NCBI GenBank assembly: GCA_902728285.1
Contig: CACVBU010001148.1
Span: 539,567 to 603,566, forward strand
Source of the DNA: Clytia hemisphaerica
Taxonomy: Eukaryota; Cnidaria; Hydrozoa; Leptothecata; Clytiidae
Direction of reading: 5' to 3'
Length of the DNA: 64,000 nt
The translations under genes and the position numbers were made by a program. The notes beneath the pieces were generated by a model that made no database searches, was not told the DNA's origin, and was given only the letters and a program-made list of their open reading frames with translations. This document shows, piece after piece, positions 56,005 through 64,000 of this stretch (positions are counted from its first letter, which is position 1; each line of letters opens with the position of its first letter).

Positions 56005-56667
56005 TTACATAACGGTTTGTTTCTTATATTTTTCATCAACAAAATCAAGTTTTTCTATAATCATATTTTGAAATCTTTTACTCTCTGAAAGTAACTTCTC
56101 TTGTGTCGTTCGAGTTATACTTTCGAGTTGATTTTTGGATGTTTTCCATTTTTCAATCTGTTTTGTTAAATCATAATATTGATCTCTTATGTTTCCAAGT
56201 GATTTTATACATTCATCATGGTCTATTCTCATTTTAAACCATTTCAGACATACTTCCCTCTTTTTGGCTGATGATTCCTCACGAGTGCTTTCTATTTTAT
56301 TTATATTTGATTTGGTTCGACCTCTCACGTTTGCTGGTCGTTCAATTCCAACATTTGTCGTTTCCTTTGTTTTCATTTTCCTGATTCCTTCCAGATTCTG
56401 TATACAATCTTTATGCAGTTGTGGGTACTTACTTTTTATCACTTTATACGCAACACTGAACATTTGACCATTCGTTTTTGTCTCATTCAAAACTTTTTCC
56501 AATTCAATATTTTTATGCCAGCACTCTCTTTTCTCTTTGGTTGCTTCCACGTATTTCTTTCTGAGTTGGATGAAACCTTTCTTGACTGTTTGATATTTTG
56601 TCCAGGGGGGTATCGAGTCAGTGTACTGGCCCATAGCTGGTGGGGTGGTGTATTTTTTAGGTTAAAT

Positions 56668-56845
56668 TGAATTAGTACAGTGTACTAAAAGGGTGGTCCT
56701 CTGAGAAAAATTCAATGAAAAAGTTAGTACAGTGTACTAAAAGGGTGGTCCTCTGAGAAAAATACAATGAAAAAGTTAGTACACTGTACTAAAAAGGGTG
56801 GTGTTCTGAATTGATACACACTGAGAAGTTAGTACATTGTACTAA
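56668..56845. repeat. Subterminal repeats of the hAT-like element, left side
   Basis: Three to four copies of TTAGTACAGTGTACTAAAAG followed by GGTGGT, spaced about 50-60 bp. The core AGTACAGTGTACT is a perfect palindrome, as expected for a dimeric binding site. Confidence 0.7.
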
Positions 56846-57479
56846 TTTCAGTGGTAAAAACACAAACCCAGTGAATTCCCATGTATATTTCGTCCCTCAC
56901 ATGACTTAAGGTTTAATCTCAAAATTAATACCTTATGAAATTTAGAGTTTTACTGTGGTGGTCATCTTTGAGATTGAGATTGCCCTTTTTTCATGTAGAG
57001 GAATAGTCGATGTTTTCATATGACAGAAAGGCCAATCTCAAAGGCAGAACAGTATTGCGAGATTTCCAATTTTCCAAGACACTTATTTTGAGATTGAACC
57101 TTTAGTCATGTGAGGGACGATTATCCCTAATTTGCCAGGTCCAAGCTGGTCCGAGACCTTCAAGTCAAGGCTGGTTAAGCTATACAAATTGGTACACTGA
57201 TTTTCTCCCAATGTTTCCCCCTGTTTACTTGATTGGATTTGTTTCAGAGTCACAGCATGCGCAAGTGGAGACCGGCCTTAAGTCCAATCTTGTTTACGTT
57301 TTCTTTAAGGCCCTATCTACATTATGGCAACAACAAGAATTTGAAATGTGTAAACGTTCGAATCGAAGCTTTCAAGTTTTATAAAAACAAATCCGCTCTA
57401 TTGTATTATGTTTTTTAGTAACCTTGTTGGGTTGTTAATTGAAAAAAAATCTGTATATAAGTGAAATCACCGCATGTTC

Positions 57480-57778
57480 GGGCAAAAATCAGGTCTCAAA
57501 AATCGGTCCCTTACAGTGCAGGAAAAATTTGGCTGAAAATCGACCCTTATAGTGTAATTTTTCGAATTTTTTGCCCTTTTCAGGGCAAAATTTCTTGAAA
57601 TTTCTCAAATTTTTACCTCAAAATTTGGTATTTTATAAAATTTTACACCCTTACAGTGCACTTTTTCCCACTTTCTCACAAATCAACCCTTACAGTGCAC
57701 TTTCCAAAGTCCAAAAAACCTACCCTTAAGGGCCGCACATCCGATAGGTCACTTACCTGGAGTGCCCCCCCCCCCCGG
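57480..57778. mobile_element. Poly-C ended block inside the hAT-like element
   Basis: Repeated CCCTTACAGTGCA-type units and a terminal C run before CGGG match, in reverse complement, the element at 3365-3705. The left limit is unclear. It probably inserted into the hAT-like element. Confidence 0.5.
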
Positions 57779-58167
57779 GAAAAGCACCTTTTTATATATT
57801 TTGTATAGTATTACATTTGATAAAAGATTTTCCATTTCAGTTTGTGTACAATGTTAAGTCTTTTATTTTTATTTTTCAAAAAAGAAAAACTGCTACAGCT
57901 TGCCAGACAACCAGAAATCAAGTCACAAGAAGGGAAATAACTCAAAGTTGGTTTTGAGTGTTTTGACGTGCTAATTTCAGCTAATTTCACTGTATTTGAT
58001 TGACTTTGCTTTGTCTGTTTCATTGTTTCAGTGTTTGTACTACTGTATATAAGGATTCAAGTATTTTAATATTCAAATCTTTCCTTTTATATAATTTGGT
58101 GCTTTTCTTAGCAAAATGCTTCAAAACCTTTGTATATGGTGGCAATTAAACTTATCTGGCCAAGAAG

Positions 58168-58560
58168 AAATTAGAACAGTGCACTATAAGGGGTGGTCTC
58201 TAAACTTATCTGATCGAAAAAACAGCTAATACAGTGTACTAAAAGGGTGGTATCAAAAATCCGGTCATGGAGAAGTCAGTACAGTTTACTGAAAGGTTGG
58301 TAATAAAAATCTAGTTGTGGAAAAACATCAGTACAGTGTACTAAAAGGGTGGTATCAAAGCTCCGGCTGTGGAAGAAAGTTAGTACAGTGTACTAAAAGG
58401 GTGGTGTCAAAGCCCTGATCGTGAAAAAAAGTTAGTACAGTGTACTAAAAGGGTGGTGTCAAAGCCCGACCGTGAAAAAAAGTTAGTACAGTGTACTAAA
58501 AAGGGTGGTGGTCTAATTTTTTGGAAAAAAATCCAAAAATCAAGTTAGTACCCTATGGTC
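58168..58560. repeat. Subterminal repeats of the hAT-like element, right side
   Basis: About seven copies of the AGTACAGTGTACTAAAAGGG unit followed by TGGT, in the same orientation as the left array, with spacing near 55-60 bp. Some units vary (GCACTATAAGGG at 58182). Confidence 0.7.
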
Positions 58561-58729
58561 CAGTACACTGACTTGGTACCCCCCCTCCTGTTTTGTCAGG
58601 TAATTTTTGTTTAGCTGGTCACATTGTCTCATTTCCATAGTGTGTATCATGATTTTTGCTTCTTCATAATTTTTAAGGGACTTCTCATAAGCTGAATTGA
58701 GGCTTTCGTAGCTTGCCTTCATTTTGAAT

Positions 58730-59660
58730 CTACAAAATAGAATAAACGTTACTTTGATCAAATATTTCGATTCTTTTTCCTACAGTACTTTTAATCGTCT
58801 AAGTATTCACTTACACATAGACCGATTCCACCAGTTGGTAACGACCTCCAACCAAAACTCAAGCAAGTTGCCTGTTCCTAACACTGCCATCACTTTCACC
58901 ACAAAACAAAACCAACAACAAAACTATGTGCAAGTCCGAAATATTTAAAACCTTGAGCTAAGCAAGATGCGACTAAACCACCCTGTACATATTCTAGGAA
59001 GCTTAACATAGACCGAGCTTAAGTATAGCCACAAGTTAGAGCTGGATAATTGAAAAAGGTTTTGTTTAGACATTGAAGAATATGGAAAAGTGAAGACTGA
59101 AGAGTAGATTGACTGACAACTTGGCTAATCATAACTACACAGAAAACACCAACAAAGTCATTCCTAGTGCTTTGATGTTTGTTCTATCTTCTTTTTTTGG
59201 CTCAATCAAAAATAATGATACCAAGATGGTATAGAAAGCAGGAACTGGGAGAGCAAAATAAGGGTACAAACATTTCAGGTTTAACGATAAATGATTATCA
59301 AAATGCTGGAAGATTTTCAAATAAGAAATCCAAAATAAATTCAATGGAAGTCGAGTTATCATGATTTTATTTTCGTTACAACCGCTCACTAAACAACAAA
59401 TCCTCGTAATATAAACAAAGTTTTGCAACAAAATCCTGTGTGTAATATACCATCTTGAATTGTAACACGAGTGGGCTTGCATCGACCTATCATTATTTGC
59501 ATCCTCATATTTGGACGCAGGCAGGCAATCTAGGTAGACCAGACTGTAAACAGTAGACAAAAATATAACAAACTAGACTGTGAAATAGACAGTTTACGGT
59601 CTGGATATCTAGGCTACAACTCGAAAAGCATGAATAGAGTTTATCTGGGATTTGAAGTTT
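58730..59660. other. Non-coding between two minus-strand genes
   Basis: It must contain the upstream part of the coiled-coil gene and the 3' flank of the secreted-protein gene. No small first exon could be chosen with confidence. AATAAA on the minus strand near 59365 may end the transcript from 61255. Confidence 0.4.
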
Positions 59661-61255
59661 TTACAAAAAGTTTGTGATTTTGAATTTGCTAACGGTGGCA
59701 TTACATGGACTATCGATACTTCGAGTCATATACACGTGGAGGTTATGAAATTGTTGGGCGTTATTGTTTAGGGCGGTATGTATTTTTACGCCATCCATGA
59801 AAACTGTGTATTGGTATGAACCGTTACCTGTATACGTTTGTTGTATACGAATGTGATATTTGACGCCCATTTGTACCGGGTGGTAAAAAAAATGTTTATC
59901 TTGTCTGTTAAAAGTAGTCACGAACTCCAAATCTTTGCTGAAACTTCTCATACCTATAAAACAAGTGAGTCAAGTCTATAGAGAAATGTAAATGCAATGT
60001 AAACTCTGAATTTTATTTTAGCTGAAGACTAATTGAATTCTTTTGAAGATATTTCATACTTCGATGGCCAAAATATTGATAACAAACAAGTTAGGATCAT
60101 TTTATGAACTTTGTGGACTCTAATACACTCGATTTCGCATGAGAATGGTAAAAATAAGAACATCTTAAGAACACTTTTTGACTTAAGACTTTTAAAATTT
60201 AAGAGCATCCGAAGGCTTCAAAAACAGTCAAAAACTGCTGACTGAGGGTGTATACCTAATGAGGGGACAAAATAATCAAAATTTCCAGTCTCCTTATTGT
60301 AGTTTGTCGCAACAATATACTTGCACCAATCTCCGGTATCGATGCTATGAATTTGCAAATTGTAATCCAATCGATATTCGGGCGAAAGAACGGGTAAGAT
60401 CATCTTCAAATTGTTTTTGGTTGGCTGCTCACCTTGTATGTAAGAAGAAAAATTTGATAAGTTAAACTCTGAAGTTTCTTCCATCTGAGACAGAGAGACA
60501 GATTATTCAAAGGTTTTACGTCTCAAGAAATGAGCCTTTTTCAATACCAAAACTTGAATATTTTCTGATGCAAAATTTAAGTTTAAGAAAATATAAGAGG
60601 ATACCTTCATCACCAACAATCGTCAAAGGTTTCACTCCGTGATAGTTTTCTGGTACCTTAAAAATATAACCAAATTATTTGGAACCGGTTCTTTCCCTAT
60701 ATCTTTCTGCATAGTAATCTTTTTTTTTGAATTACTGCTTACTGAGCACTAAGCAGAAAGACTTTAAAGGTTTTATTTTTACATAAGTGTTCCTGTTTCA
60801 TATCAGACATTTTTCTATTTTCTAACCAATCTTGCTCCACATCCTTGTCAATCCAATATCAGAAAGCTTGAAAATCAAAATTGATGAGTAAGCAAACGAT
60901 ATCGCTCTTATTTAAAAATAATTATAATTTACCAGCTTTTTGATATTGAATTGACACAGGTGTGGAGCGAGATTGGTCAGAAAGAGGAAGAGAAAATCAT
61001 TTAAATCATAGGTAAAAAGTAGGTCTTGACAAAATTTTCAAAAATAATTCCCACATAGTGGCAAAATTTTGAGACCCGGCAGGCACAACTCCGTCGATCG
61101 GTAAAAGGTGAAAATATTATGCGCGCAATATTAAAAAAGAACAACAATTTCAAAAAGGTTTTCATAATTACCCCAAGTATAGAAGCCTCAGTACTGATGA
61201 CATAGTAAAATTGTAATGTCAAGGAGACAAAAAAGATGATTATCACGGCCATCAT
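59661..61255 (-). CDS. Small secreted protein with likely concanavalin-A-like domain
   Basis: Minus strand, four exons: 61255-61172, 60656-60605, 60432-60256 and 59953-59661. They have GT-AG junctions and phases that agree (0, 1, 1), giving 201 residues. Exon 1 encodes a hydrophobic start (MMAVIIIFFVSLTLQFYYVI) that should act as a signal peptide. The rest is beta-strand-like with few charged helices: YRLDYNLQIHSIDTGDWCKY, then VKYHIRIQQTYTGNGSYQYT, VFMDGVKIHTALNNNAQQFH and NLHVYMTRSIDSP. The order (receive ligand strand, 'Y-H-I-R-I-Q-Q', then 'Y-T-V-x-M-D-G') resembles LamG/ConA-like jelly-roll domains of small extracellular proteins. The domain call is by pattern only. Intron 1 holds a mobile element. 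No transmembrane segment follows the signal. Confidence 0.75.
60062..60230. repeat. Dispersed duplicate of 63335-63525
   Basis: TTTGTGGACTCTAA, ACACTCGATTTCGCATGA and GGCTTCAAAA occur in the same order at 63335-63525 with moderate divergence. It lies in the third intron of the secreted-protein gene. Confidence 0.5.
60765..61000. mobile_element. TTTAAAGGTTTT element, intron copy
   Basis: It starts TTTAAAGGTTTTATTTTTAC, contains CTAACCAATCTTGCTCCACA and ATTGATGAGTAAGCAAACGA, and shares these with the copy at 63529-63757. An inverted partner of the middle part (GTGTGGAGCGAGATTGGTCA) follows at about 60960-60985, so this copy is compound. Confidence 0.55.
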
Positions 61256-61558
61256 GTTTGGTGAACAAAAATATGAAGATTCAAAATATAAAATTTTTAT
61301 CCAGGTTGGCGTTCTCTCGAAACTTTCTTTTACTAGATAATTTTTTCAAATGAGTAATAATTTTTGTTTCTACTACTTGGTCACCAATTTTTTGTTTTAA
61401 TTATTAAGACTAATTTGTTTTTCAATCAATTGATATTTTCAACTTTTCGAAACTAATCGATTCTAAACATCAACAGAGAAACATCTGATCCCTAATAACC
61501 ATTCTTTAGAAATCGGGAAAATAAATTCTAGGAGTTGATTATTATGTTTACCCATTGG

Positions 61559-62035
61559 GTAGTCTAGCAAGCTAGACGACTACACGTTTTTTATTAGAAC
61601 CCAGTTTATAAGAACATTTAGGCTGAAATTCGTCGAAAAATTAAGAACATCGTAAGGACATTCCCAGCCTCCATTTGAAAAAAAAATGACAAGAAAATGC
61701 AATTTTTTCCTATTTTTAAGCAGTTTTAACCGAACTTAGGGATGGATTTTCTTAAATCGAGAGTCAATATTGTCCAAATTTTACCAATTTTAGGTGCCCT
61801 TTATTTTGCATGGTATTGTCGATTTAGAGCATTTAAGAAAATTTTAGGCTGAAAATTGCTAAAAAATAAGCACATCCAGGCTTAGCCAAATTTTAAGTGT
61901 TCTAATAAAGAAAAAACAACGTGTAATTCAGACATAGTAGAAATAATGAAGCAAAAAGTAATGGATGGAACAATTTTTAAGCCGATATCGTCTATTGCTT
62001 GATAAATTGTTGTTGCAAGTTTCTGCAAATTGGTC
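61559..62035. mobile_element. TAGTCTAGCAAGCTAGACGAC element, diverged copy 3
   Basis: Starting at 61559 it reads TAGTCTAGCAAGCTAGACGA, the reverse complement of the right end of the elements at 17901 and 54132. After an insertion it continues with CATAGTAGAAATAATGAAGC and GCAAAAAGTAATGGATGGAA, both matching the reverse complement of copy 2. The far end (near 62035) is too diverged to place. Confidence 0.6.
61583..61923. mobile_element. TA-flanked CACGTT element nested in copy 3
   Basis: Ends CACGTTTTTTATTAGAAC and GTTCTAATAAAG...AACGTG are inverted repeats with a small gap, flanked by TA (61581-61582 and 61924-61925). The surrounding element reads continuously when it is removed. Related to 2195-2518. 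Confidence 0.75.
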
Positions 62036-62825
62036 ATTTCTCATGTTTGAAAAAAAGTCAAATCTAAAAAAGTAACAATACGTTAAGAATATTTCACCCT
62101 CAACTTTGGCACTTTCTTAAAAATACCTCATTCAAAGTGCACTATTCTTATTAAAAAAATATTGACTTTATTTTAAAAATACTTTTAGCTCAAGTTAACC
62201 CTTTAACGACTGTTTATTTTTATTTTTCCGTGCCTAAAATACCGTAGGCTTCTGCTTATCCTCTAGCGAAAAAAGTTTCTTATAGGAGGTATAGGTCTGC
62301 GAATCAGACTAAAAATACCGCGGCTTTTTGAACAGACTGTTCTTAAAATATTGAGCCTTTCTTTGGAGGCGGTTGGTTTTTACGACCCGTGCCAAAAAGA
62401 CTGAATGACGAACTAACTCGGCAAAAAGTACTTTAGGGGTTCACGACTGCGAGACGAGATAACTCGTCAATAAAAAAACATGGAATTTGGGAAAAATCCA
62501 TCATTAAAAGGACTTTCTATTAATATTTTTTCATTTTCTGACAATTTTACTTCTTTTTTCCATTATGATATTAATTTTTTGTATCTGACTGCGAAAAAGA
62601 AGTACACAACTTAAAAGTTACAAGAGAAAATTACATAGAGAAAATGGTCAGGAATTATATTGAAATAAACAATAACTTTTTTTGTAATTTTTGAATTTTG
62701 TTTTGGAAGCTGGACTTAAAAAATATTTTACGAATTTTAATTCTTCGGTATACTTGGAACATAATGCGCATACGAGATATCTCGTCATCAGTATTTTTGG
62801 CACGGAACGCGATGACGAGTTACCT
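62036..62825. other. Non-coding, nothing recognised
   Basis: AT-rich sequence with two phrases in inverted arrangement (near 62395-62460 GACGAACTAACTCGG/GAGATAACTCGTC, and near 62775 GAGATATCTCGTC). No gene seen. Confidence 0.4.
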
Positions 62826-63150
62826 ATCTTAAGTGAATAAATTTTGCGGGATTAGATTTGGCGAATTTTGTCAAAAATCGCCAAATTAAATCCCTGCCAA
62901 AATTTCAAAAATCGGCCATTCGCCAAACTAAATCCCCGCCAAAATTAATGAATTTTTTTAAAGATAGAAATTCTATGGAGAATAATCAGTTTTTAGTAAA
63001 ATACCACGTATATTTTGGTTTATCAGAGACTAAAACCCTCCCATTCGCCAAATTAAACCCTCGCTAAATTTTGCAAAATTGATCATTCTCCAAATTAAAT
63101 TCCCACCAAAAATTTCAATTTTGTCAATCGCCAAATTAAATCCACGCCAA
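62826..63150. repeat. CGCCAAATTAAATCC repeat block
   Basis: GTGAATAAATTTTGCGGGAT and ATTTGGCGAATTTTG on the left are followed by many inverted units such as CGCCAAATTAAATCCC and CCGCCAAAATTAATGAAT. It resembles the palindromic element at 10129-10648. Non-coding. Confidence 0.55.
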
Positions 63151-63334
63151 AATTAATTCATTTAATATGTTCTAACCTCAAGAACAGAACTTATCGAATT
63201 TCCAATCTCTCTCCTTAAGTGTCTGTGATTTTGAATTTATAAAATCTTATAAAATTTATAAAATTTATTTTCATACATCTGACTTTGGGTACTACTTAAC
63301 TATTTTTTTTATAAGAACAAACTATATAAGAGCA

Positions 63335-63525
63335 TAATGCTTCGATGGGAAAAATTAAAAATAATTAAACAAGCTAAGAACATTTTAAGGATTTGTGGAC
63401 TCTAAGACAATCGATTTCCTAGGGAAATGGATAAAAATAATTACAAAATTGTAAAAATGAACATGCTATGAACATTTTTTTAACTTAAAACTCAAATACG
63501 TAGATGGCTTCAAAATTCTTGGATG
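63335..63525. repeat. Dispersed duplicate of 60062-60230
   Basis: Shares ATTTGTGGACTCTAAGACAA, TCGATTTCCTAGG and GATGGCTTCAAAA with the earlier segment, in the same orientation. It may mark an old duplication of the neighbourhood. Confidence 0.5.
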
Positions 63526-63528
63526 TTC

Positions 63529-63757
63529 TTTTTAAAGGTTTTGTTTTTAAATAAGAGTGATATTGTTTCCTTACTCATCAATTTTAATTCACAAGTTTTT
63601 TTCACATTGGATTGATACGGATGGGGAGCAAGATTGGTCAGAAAGAGCAAAAGAAAAACATTTTTTTGCTTATAATAACAAAAGGTAGACACTGTCCTGA
63701 TATGAAATATGTGTCTGATATGAAATGGGAACACTCATGTAAAAATAAAACGTTTAA
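63529..63757. mobile_element. TTTAAAGGTTTT element, second copy
   Basis: Starts TTTTTAAAGGTTTTGTTTTT and ends AAAATAAAACGTTTAAAAA, inverted ends. Internal GGAGCAAGATTGGTCAGAAA and GGAACACTCATGTAAAAATA match the reverse complement of 60765-60932. Confidence 0.6.
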
Positions 63758-63796
63758 AAACGTCTTTATCTAGTCCTTGGTGATTAATTAATTTGT

Positions 63797-64000
63797 TCAT
63801 TTTCTCGTAATTTTCTTTGCAGCAACAAAGTCAAGTTTCTTTTTGATCATGGTTTGGAATTTTTGACTTTCTTGTTTCAGTGAATCATGTACGTTTTGAA
63901 ATTCTGTCTCGATTTCCCAAAATTTCTTCCGTTGTTCCATCAATTTTTTACATTTATCTTTCAAAGTTTCAAGTGAAGTATTACAAGTTGACAAGTCTTG
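63797..64000 (-). CDS. Coiled-coil protein (member 3), terminal exon, cut by window edge
   Basis: Minus-strand frame open from the window edge (64000) to a stop at 63797, about 67 residues. It reads DLSTCNTSLETLKDKCKKLM, then FWEIETEFQNVHDSLKQ and ESQKFQTMIKKKLDFVAAKK. The last part is clearly related to ESKRFQNMIIEKLDFVDEKY of the exon at 56005-58729. So at least two, probably three, family members lie in this 10 kb. Helical, no signal or membrane segment. Function unknown. Confidence 0.6.
   Translation of the reverse strand, partial: QDLSTCNTSLETLKDKCKKLMEQRKKFWEIETEFQNVHDSLKQESQKFQTMIKKKLDFVAAKKITRK

Larger units (their letters stand above)
56603..58590. mobile_element. hAT-like element inserted in a coding exon
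   Basis: Ends CAGGGGGGTATCGAGTCAGT and (from the right) CAGGAGGGGGGTACCAAGTC are inverted repeats with small gaps. The direct repeat TTTTGTC flanks the element (56596-56602 and 58591-58597). CAGG ends and a 7-8 bp duplication suggest the hAT superfamily. It contains no transposase, but carries subterminal arrays of AGTACAGTGTACT units and an internal poly-C ended block. Confidence 0.75.
56005..58729 (-). pseudogene. Coiled-coil protein exon (member 2), split by a hAT-like insertion
   Basis: On the minus strand an exon opens after acceptor ATTTTGTAG at 58729 in phase 1 and reads FKMKASYESLNSAYEKSLKN, then MEMRQCDQLNKNYLTK, before running into a transposon at 58590. Coding resumes at 56595 (YQTVKKGFIQLRKKYVEATK) and continues through AKKREVCLKWFKMRIDHDEC to ESKRFQNMIIEKLDFVDEKY and a stop at 56005. 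Both halves are in the same frame when the element and one target copy are removed, giving about 242 residues, mostly helical. As it stands each half runs into element sequence and stops. The C-terminal phrase is shared with the exon at 63797-64000. The family is unrecognised; heptads and the final FQ...KLDFV resemble BAR-type helices only loosely. A polymorphic insertion is possible. Confidence 0.7.

Noticed and set aside
56600..56634. MGQYTDSIPPW as the start of a 209-residue protein
   Set aside because: These residues are read from the terminal inverted repeat of the hAT-like element; the true coding sequence enters at 56595.

Overview
This window looks like nuclear DNA of an AT-rich invertebrate animal. 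The evidence is that its genes are split by many GT-AG introns and encode animal proteins (a PLK4-type centriole kinase, a LAMTOR1-type Ragulator subunit, a GNPDA-type glucosamine-6-phosphate deaminase, the start of a phytanoyl-CoA hydroxylase). It also has split nuclear tRNA genes and is heavily loaded with short inverted-repeat transposons. The species cannot be named from sequence alone; a non-bilaterian such as a cnidarian would fit the style, but that is inference.

Layout. 0-12 kb holds no host gene I can support. It contains inverted-repeat elements, a poly-G-capped element with a 7-bp target duplication and a LINE fragment. 12.28-16.91 kb is a six-exon LAMTOR1 gene (+) whose introns carry three mobile elements. 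17-21.7 kb is repeats, including two near-identical 0.59-kb elements side by side. 21.9-26.9 kb is a layered nest: a damaged LINE is interrupted by a segment with perfect 46-bp inverted ends, which itself holds another damaged LINE and a smaller element. 27.7-41.04 kb is an 18-exon PLK4 gene (+, 905 residues) with at least five insertions in its introns. 41-49 kb is intergenic, with a tRNA-derived SINE, a recursive element nest (45.0-47.55 kb) and a rearranged inverted repeat. 49.2-52.0 kb is a five-exon GNPDA gene (+). 52.92-53.13 kb is the first exon of a PHYH gene whose other exons are not visible.

53.5-64 kb on the minus strand holds fragments of a coiled-coil protein family. One exon is split by a 1,988-bp hAT-like insertion; removing it with one target-site copy restores an open frame. 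The same region has three tRNA genes (His, Ile-UAU with an intron, Ile-AAU) and a complete four-exon gene for a small secreted protein with a likely concanavalin-A-like domain.

The host genes are unrelated housekeeping genes (lysosomal mTORC1 anchoring, centriole duplication, amino-sugar catabolism, peroxisomal alpha-oxidation) and form no operon. The most distinctive content is the mobile DNA: many insertions can be proved by matching target-site duplications (TA, 6, 7 and 9 bp), and several are nested so that their relative order can be read. The coiled-coil family is the best candidate for something undescribed.
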